A stretch of 64,000 nt of DNA from UBA7985 sp002711265. GTDB taxonomy: Bacteria > Pseudomonadota > Alphaproteobacteria > UBA7985. Shown here in pieces: positions 16,578 through 24,351 of the stretch; positions within the stretch are counted from its first letter, which is position 1, and the number at the start of each line of letters is the position of its first letter. The stretch covers positions 30,097 through 94,096 of the forward strand of contig CBFIBS010000012.1 of NCBI GenBank assembly GCA_965660945.1. The letters run 5' to 3'. Position numbers and translations under genes: made by a program. Under the pieces are notes generated by a model that searched no databases, was not told the origin of the DNA, and saw only the letters and a list, made by a program, of their open reading frames with translations.

Positions 16578-16630
16578 GCAGCCGCAGCCGACGCAGCCGA
16601 CGCAGCCGCAGTCGACGCAGCCGCAGGCGC
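16578..16630. repeat. Imperfect GCAGCCGAC tandem repeat
   Basis: A C/G/A-rich run of 6-bp and 9-bp units (GCAGCC and GCAGCCGAC) in the 127-bp gap between the acyl-CoA dehydrogenase and mmsB. It ends 30 bp before the AAGGAG ribosome-binding site of mmsB. No coding role is evident. Confidence 0.6.
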
Positions 16631-16673
16631 AAGGCCAGCTAGATAAGAGCAACAGCTTGAAGGAGACCATTCC

Positions 16674-17582
16674 ATGACACGCATCGCCTTCATCGGCCTG
16701 GGCAACATGGGCTCAGGCATGTGCGCCAACCTTTGCCGGGCAGGCTTTGAGGTCGGTGCCTATGACCTGGTGCCCGAAGCCCTCGAGCGTGCAGTGCAGG
16801 CGGGCGCTCAGGCGGCGGGGAGTGCGGCCGATGCCGCCGCCGGCACCGACGTGGTGATCTCCATGCTGCCCGCAGGCGAGCACGTCCTCGACCTGTACTT
16901 TGGTGCTGGTGGGGTTGCAGCGGCGGTCGCAACCCAGTCGGAAGCCGGGTCCGGGACGTTGCTGATTGACTGTTCGACCATCGCGGTGGCGCAGGCGCGG
17001 GAGGCGATCGAGCGCGCGGCAGCCATGGGGCTGACCATGCTCGACGCCCCGGTCTCAGGCGGGGTAGCGGCAGCGGCAGCAGGCGGGCTGACCTTCATGG
17101 TCGGTGGTTCGACCGAAGGTTTCGCCCGGGCTCAGCCCGTGCTCGCGCCGATGGCCGGGAACATCTTCCACGCCGGCGAAGCCGGCAACGGGCAAGCGGC
17201 CAAAATCGCCAACAACATGCTGCTCGGGGTGTCCATGATCGCCACCTGCGAGGCCTTTAATCTGGCTGAATCGCTGGGGCTGGATGCCCAGACCTTCTTC
17301 GATATTTCCAGCAAGGCCTCCGGGCAGTGCTGGTCGATGACCACCTACTGCCCGGCCCCCGGACCCGTGCCGACCGCGCCGTCGAACCGGGACTATCAGC
17401 CGGGGTTCTCGGTGGCCATGATGCTCAAGGATCTGCAGCTGGCCACGGCCGCGGCTGCGGCCAATGGCGCGCCGGTCGATTTCGGCCGCGCCGCCGAGCA
17501 GGCCTACGCCGCGCTCGCCGCCGATGGCCACGATCAGCGTGATTTCTCGGTGCCGATGCTGGCGCTCAAGGACGAGCTCTGA
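16674..17582 (+). CDS. mmsB: 3-hydroxyisobutyrate dehydrogenase
   Basis: A 302-residue beta-hydroxyacid dehydrogenase. The N-terminal NAD site is FIGLGNMGSGM (6-16), the substrate motif DAPVSGG (124-130), and the catalytic Lys177 lies in GQAAKIANNMLLG with Asn181. It oxidises 3-hydroxyisobutyrate to methylmalonate semialdehyde, the substrate of the upstream mmsA product. The length and the specific SMTTYCP segment match valine-pathway enzymes better than tartronate-semialdehyde reductases. AAGGAG precedes the ATG. Confidence 0.93.
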   Translation: MTRIAFIGLGNMGSGMCANLCRAGFEVGAYDLVPEALERAVQAGAQAAGSAADAAAGTDVVISMLPAGEHVLDLYFGAGGVAAAVATQSEAGSGTLLIDCSTIAVAQAREAIERAAAMGLTMLDAPVSGGVAAAAAGGLTFMVGGSTEGFARAQPVLAPMAGNIFHAGEAGNGQAAKIANNMLLGVSMIATCEAFNLAESLGLDAQTFFDISSKASGQCWSMTTYCPAPGPVPTAPSNRDYQPGFSVAMMLKDLQLATAAAAANGAPVDFGRAAEQAYAALAADGHDQRDFSVPMLALKDEL

Positions 17583-17712
17583 CCCCCTCGACGGAGCTCG
17601 GTACACGGCGCTCACGACTTCGGAGGAAGCCCTCTCTGTTCCAATTGCAACAAGACCGCGGTGCTGATCACTACCAGCGGCATTGCCAGCGGACGCGGGC
17701 TTTGTCAGTGTG

Positions 17713-17742
17713 GTGAGATGTAAAAAGACTCGAAAATCTCAC
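17713..17742. promoter_or_regulatory. Inverted repeat, possible operator
   Basis: A perfect 7-bp inverted repeat, GTGAGAT (17713-17719) and ATCTCAC (17736-17742), with an AT-rich 16-bp spacer, ends 27 bp before the acyl-CoA dehydrogenase start. The arms are about two helical turns apart, as expected for a dimeric repressor. It could also form an mRNA stem next to the Shine-Dalgarno. Confidence 0.5.
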
Positions 17743-17768
17743 TTCAAGATCCCCAGGAGGACGCGTCC

Positions 17769-18977
17769 ATGCTCATGGCGCTTTCAGATAAAGCCAAAGA
17801 CCTGCAAGAACGCCTTCAAGCCTTCATGGACGAGGTCATCTACCCCGCTGAAGCCACCTTCCAAGAGCAGCACGCTGCCCAGAGTGATCGCTGGGTTACC
17901 CCGACGATCATGGAGGAGCTTAAGACCAAGGCACGGGAGCGCGGGCTCTGGAACCTGTGGCTTCCGCAGAGCGAGTTCGGCGCTGGGCTCAGCAATTTTG
18001 AATACGCACACCTTTGTGAGGAAATGGGCCGCTCCAACCTCGCGCCCGAGGCCTGCAACTGTTCGGCTCCGGACACGGGAAATATGGAGGTTCTGGTGCG
18101 CTACGGTACGCCTGAGCAGCAAGAGCAGTGGCTCAACCCGTTGCTGGCCGGGGAGATACGTTCGGCCTTCGCGATGACCGAACCGGACGTGGCCTCTGCC
18201 GATGCCACCAACATCCAGTCCGACATTCGCCGCGAGGGTGACGAATACGTCATCAACGGCCGCAAGTGGTGGACCTCCGGCGCGCCTGACCCACGCTGCA
18301 AGATTTTCATTTTCATGGGCAAGACCGACGTCACCGCCGAGCGTCATCAGCAGCAGTCGATGATTCTGGTGCCGCGCGACGCCCCGGGGGTGACGGTCAA
18401 GCGCGCCTTGCACGTCTTCGGCTACGACGATGCCCCCCACGGCCACGCCGAAGTGCTGTTCGAGAACGTGCGCGTGCCTGCGTCGAACATGCTGCTGGGC
18501 GAGGGGCGTGGCTTCGAGATCGCGCAGGGCCGCCTCGGCCCCGGCCGCATCCACCACTGCATGCGCACCATCGGCCGTGCTGAGCGCGCCTTCGAGGATG
18601 CGGTCGCCCGCGCCAAGCAGCGGGTCAACTTCGGCAGCGCCATCGCTGACAAGGGCTCGTTCCGGGAAAAGCTGGCGGAGATGCGCATCGACATCGACCA
18701 GTCCCGCCTGCTGACGCTCCACGCGGCTGCGAAGATGGATGCCGTCGGCAACAAGGCTGCGCGCAAGGAAATCGCCATGATCAAGGTGGCTGCGCCGCGC
18801 ATGGCTCAGCGCGTGATCGATTTCGCCATTCAGGTCCACGGCGGCGGCGGGGTCAGCCAGGACTTCCACCTCGCCGAGAGCTATGCCCAGCTGCGGACGC
18901 TGCGACTGGCCGATGGCCCGGACGAGGTGCACCTTGAGTCCGTCGCCAAGATGGAATTGCGCAAGCAGGGCCGATAG
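17769..18977 (+). CDS. Acyl-CoA dehydrogenase (ACAD10/11-like)
   Basis: A 402-residue acyl-CoA dehydrogenase of the group found in human ACAD10/ACAD11 C-termini: an N-terminal helical domain, FAMTEPDVASADATN as the flavin loop, KWWTSGA, and RLADGPDEVHLESVA near the end, where this branch carries its acidic base. ACAD11-type proteins favour long or branched, sometimes hydroxylated, chains; the substrate here is unknown. It stands alone behind a possible operator, with AGGAGG 8 nt before the ATG. The kinase half found in ACAD11 is absent. Confidence 0.85.
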   Translation: MLMALSDKAKDLQERLQAFMDEVIYPAEATFQEQHAAQSDRWVTPTIMEELKTKARERGLWNLWLPQSEFGAGLSNFEYAHLCEEMGRSNLAPEACNCSAPDTGNMEVLVRYGTPEQQEQWLNPLLAGEIRSAFAMTEPDVASADATNIQSDIRREGDEYVINGRKWWTSGAPDPRCKIFIFMGKTDVTAERHQQQSMILVPRDAPGVTVKRALHVFGYDDAPHGHAEVLFENVRVPASNMLLGEGRGFEIAQGRLGPGRIHHCMRTIGRAERAFEDAVARAKQRVNFGSAIADKGSFREKLAEMRIDIDQSRLLTLHAAAKMDAVGNKAARKEIAMIKVAAPRMAQRVIDFAIQVHGGGGVSQDFHLAESYAQLRTLRLADGPDEVHLESVAKMELRKQGR

Positions 18978-19028
18978 GGCCGATAGGACGGAGAGGACTA
19001 AGAGCGCGTGACCCAAAGGATTTCCCAC

Positions 19029-19682
19029 ATGACTTTGCACCATCGTCGTGTCTCTGCTGGTGAGCCTAGCCGGTCAGCGACACCTGCCCGAATGCGTGGT
19101 TTGGTGCGGGCTGCGATGGCAGCGGTTGTTCTGGTGCTGGTGCTGCTCGCGGGTCCCCTGGCGCGCGCGCACCCGGCCGAGCTGAACAACCGAGTGATGT
19201 TCATCGTCACCAGCCTCGAGATCACCGAGGTGCTGGGGGAGGAAGCGCTGGTGGTCGGGGCGGTTCTCGACAATGGACTGCGCAACCGCCTGACCCTGCG
19301 CGGGCTGTCGTCCACTGCCGGGACCAAGACGCGGCTCTATTCGACCAAGAAGGTCTACGGCCAGGACAACCTGATCGAACGCCGGACCTTTGCCCTGCGC
19401 AGCGGGCAGGGGCGGGCGCTGGAGGCGCCGGACTTTGTGCTCGCGGTCACCGGCCTGACCGATGCGGTGCGGGACGGGGAAGGTTTCGAGATGACCCTGA
19501 CCTTCAACCGAGCGGTGGGGGAACTGACCCTGCCAGTCACCTTCGAGGTCGATGAGACCGGGGTTTATGGGTTCGCTGAAATCGACATGGGCGCGCCCAA
19601 GGCACTGGCGCAGGACTACGAATGGATCAACCCTGAAGGAGAAGACGGCTCCGCTGCTGACCCGGCGTCAAACGGTGGTTGA
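19029..19682 (+). CDS. Secreted PCuAC-like protein without copper ligands
   Basis: A 217-residue protein with a hydrophobic signal (about 28-48, cut likely after ARA) and a beta-rich domain. Its end, FVLAVTGLTDAVRDGEGFEMTLTF followed by GELTLPVTFEV, follows the spacing of the PCuAC copper chaperone family. The family's Cu(I) ligands (H-M...H-x-M) are missing: the expected ExH region reads RLYSTKKVYG. So the fold may be kept while metal delivery is lost. ATG 19029 is chosen for AAAGGA 8 nt upstream; GTG 19008 is the alternative. It is 51 bp behind the acyl-CoA dehydrogenase. Confidence 0.5.
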   Translation: MTLHHRRVSAGEPSRSATPARMRGLVRAAMAAVVLVLVLLAGPLARAHPAELNNRVMFIVTSLEITEVLGEEALVVGAVLDNGLRNRLTLRGLSSTAGTKTRLYSTKKVYGQDNLIERRTFALRSGQGRALEAPDFVLAVTGLTDAVRDGEGFEMTLTFNRAVGELTLPVTFEVDETGVYGFAEIDMGAPKALAQDYEWINPEGEDGSAADPASNGG

Positions 19683-19686
19683 GGAA

Positions 19687-19746
19687 GGTCAAAGTGGAGC
19701 ATTTTGACCGTAGACCTTGCGGGCGGGTGCGGTAAGTTGGGCCCGC
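19687..19746. terminator. Two hairpins downstream of the PCuAC-like gene
   Basis: GGTCAAA (19687-19693) pairs with TTTGACC (19703-19709), and GGCGGG pairs with CCCGCC just after (about 19722-19746), followed by TTAATTT. Together they make a plausible terminator before the next gene. Confidence 0.45.
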
Positions 19747-19912
19747 CTTAATTTGCTCCCCGGCGGTCGACAGCCGGACCCGGTTCAAGGGCTTCACAGT
19801 GTCAAAGGCTTTGCCACAGAGGCGCTGAACACAGTTAACAACCGCGGCGAGCGAGCCCGACCGACACACGCAGCAACCCAACCCGCGAAATTTCCCATCA
19901 AGAGGACTACCG

Positions 19913-20674
19913 ATGCTTCCCAATCCCGCCACACTCTTCGACCTCAGCGGTAAGACCGCGTTGGTGACCGGTGCCGGACGGGGGATCGGCAAGGCGGCAG
20001 CCGAAGCCCTTGCCGGTGCTGGTGCCGACGTGACGCTGGTCGCCCGTACCGAAGCAGAAATCGAGGCTGTGGCCGGTGAAATCCGGGAACAGGGTGGCAA
20101 GGCCCGGGCTGTCCCCTCCGACCTCAGTGACCTCGACGCGGTGGCGGGCCTGTCCGCGCACGGGCCATTCAACATCCTGTTCAACAACGCAGGGATCAAT
20201 CGACCCCAGACCTTCGCCGAGGTCAGTGAAGAGAACTTCGACGCCATCTTCGGGCTGAACGTGCGGTCCGCGTTCTTCCTCGCTCAGACGGTGGTGCAGG
20301 GATTGCTCGACGTCGGGCAGGGTGGATCGATGATCAATGTCTCGAGCCAGATGGGACACGTGGGCGGGCGCAACCGCTCGGTTTACTGCGCCTCCAAGCA
20401 CGCGATGGAAGGATTCACAAAGGCGATGGCGCTGGACCTTGCCGACAAGGGCATCCGGGCAAACACGCTGTGCCCGACGTTCATCCGCACGCCGCTGACT
20501 GCCCCATTTCTAGAAGACCCGGCCTTTATGGCCGATACGCTCAGCCGCATTCCGATGGGCCGGGTGGGGGAGACCGGTGACCTGATCGGTGCCGTGCTGT
20601 TTCTCGCCTCCGATGCATCGTCGCTAGTGACTGGGACGGCGATCAAGGTTGATGGTGGCTGGACAGCGCAATAG
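19913..20674 (+). CDS. Classical SDR oxidoreductase (FabG/gluconate-5-dehydrogenase-like)
   Basis: A 253-residue classical short-chain dehydrogenase. The cofactor motif TGAGRGIG (19-26), NNAG (about 91), catalytic Ser in INVSSQMG, YCASKHA for Tyr/Lys and a C-terminal IKVDGGWTAQ are all present. Similar proteins act on sugar acids, 3-oxoacyl thioesters or hydroxysteroids, and sequence alone does not decide. It is a single gene with a 230-bp upstream gap, GAGG before the ATG, and a long palindromic repeat right after the stop that may serve as its terminator. Confidence 0.85.
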   Translation: MLPNPATLFDLSGKTALVTGAGRGIGKAAAEALAGAGADVTLVARTEAEIEAVAGEIREQGGKARAVPSDLSDLDAVAGLSAHGPFNILFNNAGINRPQTFAEVSEENFDAIFGLNVRSAFFLAQTVVQGLLDVGQGGSMINVSSQMGHVGGRNRSVYCASKHAMEGFTKAMALDLADKGIRANTLCPTFIRTPLTAPFLEDPAFMADTLSRIPMGRVGETGDLIGAVLFLASDASSLVTGTAIKVDGGWTAQ

Positions 20675-20676
20675 GG

Positions 20677-20727
20677 TTGCGGGCTCGATTTGACGCCGCT
20701 TCGCGGCTTACAAATTGAGCCCGCGCA
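20677..20727. repeat. Palindromic intergenic repeat, family A, copy 2
   Basis: This copy has intact outer arms. GCGGGCTCGATTTG pairs with CAAATTGAGCCCGC (one G:U) outside the GCCGC-TTC-GCGGC core, giving a long cruciform-like hairpin starting a few bases after the SDR stop. The 33-bp centre is identical to 12289-12321. Confidence 0.85.
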
Positions 20728-20842
20728 AACGACCCATCGACGCAGCCTAGGTGACTTCCGCGCGCAGTCGTGGCACACCCTTGATCCCGCGCAGCGGTCA
20801 CCGCTGCCTTCGCGGCTTTTCCTCAGTTTCAGGGACCTTCGC

Positions 20843-21079
20843 ATGCAGCCCCTTACCTTTATTCTGATCTGGGTTATCGTCTGGTGGATGATCTGGTTCG
20901 CAGTTCTGTCCGTGGGCCTGCGACCAGGCACAGCCGACCCCGAAACCGGTGCCCCCGAGCAGCCGGCTCTGTGGCGCAAGGCGATCTGGGTGACGCTGGG
21001 CTCGCTGGCGTTCACGGCAGTGTTCGTGTGGTTACTTGGGATCTTCGGGCCGCAGCTGCGGGCGATGCTCGAAGGCTGA
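20843..21079 (+). CDS. DUF1467 family membrane protein
   Basis: A 78-residue protein with two transmembrane helices (about 4-24 and 50-70) and the family pattern WVIVWWMIWFAVLSVGLR at the N-terminus. DUF1467 proteins are common in Alphaproteobacteria next to proS and the Lol exporter, as here; their function is unknown. AGGGA lies 7 nt before the ATG. A gap of 573 bp separates it from proS, so the pair is probably not one tight operon here. Confidence 0.85.
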   Translation: MQPLTFILIWVIVWWMIWFAVLSVGLRPGTADPETGAPEQPALWRKAIWVTLGSLAFTAVFVWLLGIFGPQLRAMLEG

Positions 21080-21652
21080 GGCGCGGATGGGCGCTGTCCT
21101 TTGTCCAAAAATAAAGGCGAGCGGATCGAAATCCACTCGCCCTTAAGGAGACAAAGGAACCTAGAACCCAGTTCGATGGAAGGCTCTGGCCACCACACCA
21201 AAGCGTCAAACCTGGTCCTTAACAGCCTGTTTAGCGCCTGCTGAGCACGCGCTGAAACCCTCTGTTCGGTACACCAGCTGGTTGGTCCTGCCTTCCTCCC
21301 CACAAGCAATGAGCAGAACCCGGCGCGCTGTCTGCCCCGAAGGGCCCGGTCCTGTGAGACCATCTAGCGCGCAGCCATCCAATTGATGCCCGTCTCCTAT
21401 GCCTCAGGCACGCATCAGGCGCAAGTCCAAATGTGAAGCTTTTGTGACGAGCCGTGACTTGACGCGGCACAGCTGTGGGCTTTTTGGGGCAGACGGCTCG
21501 GGCGCCCGCTGAGGGATTAGGCGAGGCGTCGTCCTGACCCCGGCACGCGATACACTGTCAGAGGCTTCGCACCGCCATAAAGCACTGGCCCCGCGCCCCA
21601 AGCGCGCCTAAAACGGCCCGGCAACAATCACGCCTCAACGGAGTCCCGGAGC
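21080..21652. other. Long intergenic region before proS
   Basis: 573 bp without a convincing gene. An imperfect hairpin at 21114-21141 (GGCGAG...CTCGCC with a CGAA loop) lies just after the DUF1467 gene and could be its terminator. The rest shows no tRNA and no conserved motif I recognise. Confidence 0.5.
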
Positions 21653-22972
21653 ATGCGCTGGTCCCGCACCTTTCTGCCGACAATGAAAGACACCCCCGCC
21701 GAGGCGCAGATCGCGTCTCACCGCTACATGCTGCGCGCTGGCATGGTCCGGCAGAACGCCGCCGGGATCTACACCTGGCTGCCGCTGGGCCTCAGAGTGC
21801 TCACCAAGATCGCCGACATCGTTCGTGACGAGCAGGCGCGGGCCGGGGCCAACGAAGTGCTGATGCCGACCATCCAGTCCGCCGACCTGTGGCAGGAAAG
21901 CGGGCGCTTCGATGCCTATGGTCCGGAAATGCTGCGCTTTGAAGACCGGCACGGGCGGACCATGCTATACGGGCCGACCAACGAGGAGATGATCACCGAC
22001 ATCTTCCGCCGCGAGGTGCAGTCCTACAAGAATCTGCCGCTCAACCTCTACCACATCCAGTGGAAGTTCCGGGACGAGGTCCGGCCGCGCTTCGGGGTCA
22101 TGCGCGGGCGCGAGTTCCTGATGAAGGACGGCTACAGCTTCGACGTCGACGAGGCTTCGGCTGCTCTGGCCTACAAGAAGGTGTTCATCTCCTACCTGCG
22201 CACCTTCCGCCGACTGGGGCTGTCGGCGATCCCGATGCAGGCCGATACCGGCCCGATCGGCGGTGACCTCAGCCACGAATTCCTTATCCAGGCGGAAACC
22301 GGCGAGTCCGAGGTGTTCTTCGACAGCGCCATTTCTGCCGACCCGGCCTTTACCGAAGACCTCACCGGCGATGCCGAGCTGGAGGCGGCCTTTGACCGGC
22401 TGACCTCGGCCTACGCGCGGACAGACGAAACCCATGATGCGGCCCTGTTCGACCAGCAGGTGCCAGCCGACCGGCGCGTCGTGTCGCGGGGGGTCGAAGT
22501 GGGCCACATTTTCTACTTCGGCACCAAATACTCCGACGCGCTGGGCGCGACCGTGCAGAACGCCGAGGGCAAGGATGTCGCCGTGCACATGGGCTCCTAC
22601 GGTATCGGGGTCTCGCGGCTGGTTGGCGGGATCATCGAGGCAAGCCACGACGAGAACGGCATCATCTGGCCCACGGAAATCGCCCCTTTCGGTGTTGGCA
22701 TTCTCAACCTCAAGGTCGATGACGCCGACTGCACCGCAGCCTGTGATCGGCTCTACGCGCAGGCGCAGGCCGCCGGGCTCGACCCGCTGCTCGACGACCG
22801 CGACATGCGACCGGGTGGCAAGTTCGCCGACATGGAACTGATCGGCCTGCCGTGGGTGATCACTGTCGGACCGCGCGGCCTCAAGGACGGCATGGCCGAG
22901 CTGAAAAACCGCAAGACCGGGGAGAAACACGACGTCGCCATCGACGCTGTTCTCGCCAAAATTACTGGCTAA
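21653..22972 (+). CDS. proS: Prolyl-tRNA synthetase, short alphaproteobacterial type
   Basis: A 439-residue class II aminoacyl-tRNA synthetase that charges tRNA-Pro. Motif 2 lies around WKFRDEVRPRFGVMRGREFLMKD segments (fRxE/R loop), and motif 3 near the GSYGIGVSRLVGG stretch. An anticodon-binding domain fills the C-terminal 100 residues. The editing insertion of the long bacterial enzymes is absent, which gives the roughly 440-residue length usual in Alphaproteobacteria. The next genes are the Lol exporter, a common alphaproteobacterial arrangement. Confidence 0.96.
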   Translation: MRWSRTFLPTMKDTPAEAQIASHRYMLRAGMVRQNAAGIYTWLPLGLRVLTKIADIVRDEQARAGANEVLMPTIQSADLWQESGRFDAYGPEMLRFEDRHGRTMLYGPTNEEMITDIFRREVQSYKNLPLNLYHIQWKFRDEVRPRFGVMRGREFLMKDGYSFDVDEASAALAYKKVFISYLRTFRRLGLSAIPMQADTGPIGGDLSHEFLIQAETGESEVFFDSAISADPAFTEDLTGDAELEAAFDRLTSAYARTDETHDAALFDQQVPADRRVVSRGVEVGHIFYFGTKYSDALGATVQNAEGKDVAVHMGSYGIGVSRLVGGIIEASHDENGIIWPTEIAPFGVGILNLKVDDADCTAACDRLYAQAQAAGLDPLLDDRDMRPGGKFADMELIGLPWVITVGPRGLKDGMAELKNRKTGEKHDVAIDAVLAKITG

Positions 22973-23022
22973 GGCGGGCCTTAACCCAAGGCTGAGCCGC
23001 CCGACATCCGACTGGAGCCAAG

Positions 23023-24348
23023 ATGGGGACCACCCTGACCATCGCCCTGCGTTACCTGACCGCCCGCCGCGAGGGTGCGGGGCTGTCGCTGGTGCCGTTG
23101 CTCTCCGGGCTGGGGATCATGATCGGTGTGGCGACGCTGGTGGTGGTGATGGCGGTGTTCGAAGGCTACCGCACGGCCGTGCTCGACCGTCTGCTGGCAC
23201 AGACCGGCCACCTCGCCATCACCAAGCCTGGCTTCCGCAGTTTTGACCCCGAGCCCGCGCAGGCGGTGGTTGCGGCGCAGGCTGGCGTGGCCCGCATCCA
23301 ACCCGTGCTGATCACGCAGGGGCTGGTGCTGCGCGGTGAAAAGGGTGCGGGCGTGGTGGTGCAGGCCATGGAGCTCAGCGACATGCGCGCCGACCCCGTT
23401 CTCGCCGAAGCGGCCGGGCACTTCGACGCGCTGTCCTCATCTGATGCCTCGGCGGGTGGGGCCGACGCAGCAGGCGGGCTCTCACCCGTGGTGCTGGGCG
23501 CCGGCCTCGCTGCCGAACTGGGCCTGACCCGTGGTGACAGCCTGCGGTTGGTGCTCTCCGCCGACAGCAGCGACCGGGCACAGGGCACCACCGCTGCACG
23601 CAGCTTCGGGCTGGTCTATGCCGGCGCTTTTTCTGCCGGACTGTTCGAGGTTGACCAGTCGGGCGCGCTGGCGCTGCTTACCGATGCGCAGGGGTGGCAG
23701 GCCCGCGCCAGAGAGAGCTACGGCAGCGGCACCAGCAACGACACGGACCAGGCCCCCGGCGAGGTCAGCGAAATCCGGCTCATGCTCAGCGACCTCAGCC
23801 AGCGCCGTCAGGTGCTGCCGCGCATCCGCTCGCGCCTGCCTGAGACGCTCCTGATCAGCGACCGGGCCAGCGACCTGTTTCGCGACTACGACTGGGTTCG
23901 GGCGCAGGGCAATGCCGCCAACCTGATCGTCATCGTCATCCTGATTGTCGCTGCTTTCGGGGTTGCCTCTGGGCAACTGATGATGGTGCAGGAGCGGCGA
24001 GCTGATATTGCCATCCTCCGCGGCTTCGGGGTGCAGCCCGGCGGGGTGCTGCGGGTGTTCCTGCTCGCGGGCCTGCTGGTGGCGGTGATCGGACTGGTGC
24101 TGGGGCTGGCGCTGGGCTGGTGGATCTCGGTCTCGCTCAACGAAATCCGGCTGGCGCTGGAGGCGGTGATCGGCCGCCCGCTGTTTAACGCCGCCTTCTA
24201 CCAGATCGACGAAATCCGCGGCGATGTCCGCGCCTCGGGTCTGGTGTTCGTCTCGGCGGTGACGCTTTGCGTCTCATTCCTCGCCACGCTCTATCCGGCG
24301 TGGCGGGCCTCGCGGGTGCCGCCTGCGCTGGCGCTGAAGGAGGTCTGA
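23023..24348 (+). CDS. Lipoprotein-releasing ABC transporter permease (LolC/LolE family), first copy
   Basis: A 441-residue permease with one N-terminal helix (about 25-48), a large periplasmic MacB-like domain (50-300) and three C-terminal helices (about 300-430), the Lol/FtsX layout. ERRADIAILRGFGVQPG marks the cytoplasmic loop touching the ATPase. It would extract outer-membrane lipoproteins from the inner membrane to LolA. It lies 50 bp after proS and 3 bp before a second, divergent permease. A LolC versus LolE label cannot be fixed from sequence. Confidence 0.88.
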   Translation: MGTTLTIALRYLTARREGAGLSLVPLLSGLGIMIGVATLVVVMAVFEGYRTAVLDRLLAQTGHLAITKPGFRSFDPEPAQAVVAAQAGVARIQPVLITQGLVLRGEKGAGVVVQAMELSDMRADPVLAEAAGHFDALSSSDASAGGADAAGGLSPVVLGAGLAAELGLTRGDSLRLVLSADSSDRAQGTTAARSFGLVYAGAFSAGLFEVDQSGALALLTDAQGWQARARESYGSGTSNDTDQAPGEVSEIRLMLSDLSQRRQVLPRIRSRLPETLLISDRASDLFRDYDWVRAQGNAANLIVIVILIVAAFGVASGQLMMVQERRADIAILRGFGVQPGGVLRVFLLAGLLVAVIGLVLGLALGWWISVSLNEIRLALEAVIGRPLFNAAFYQIDEIRGDVRASGLVFVSAVTLCVSFLATLYPAWRASRVPPALALKEV

Positions 24349-24351
24349 GCC

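Noticed and set aside
15305..16729. 474-codon antisense frame over the acyl-CoA dehydrogenase
   Set aside because: A shadow of a confidently assigned gene, with no domain-like sequence.
20383..21363. 326-codon minus-strand frame over the SDR end, DUF1467 and intergenic DNA
   Set aside because: It crosses two sense genes and a palindromic repeat; the composition is Arg/Ser-rich without domains.
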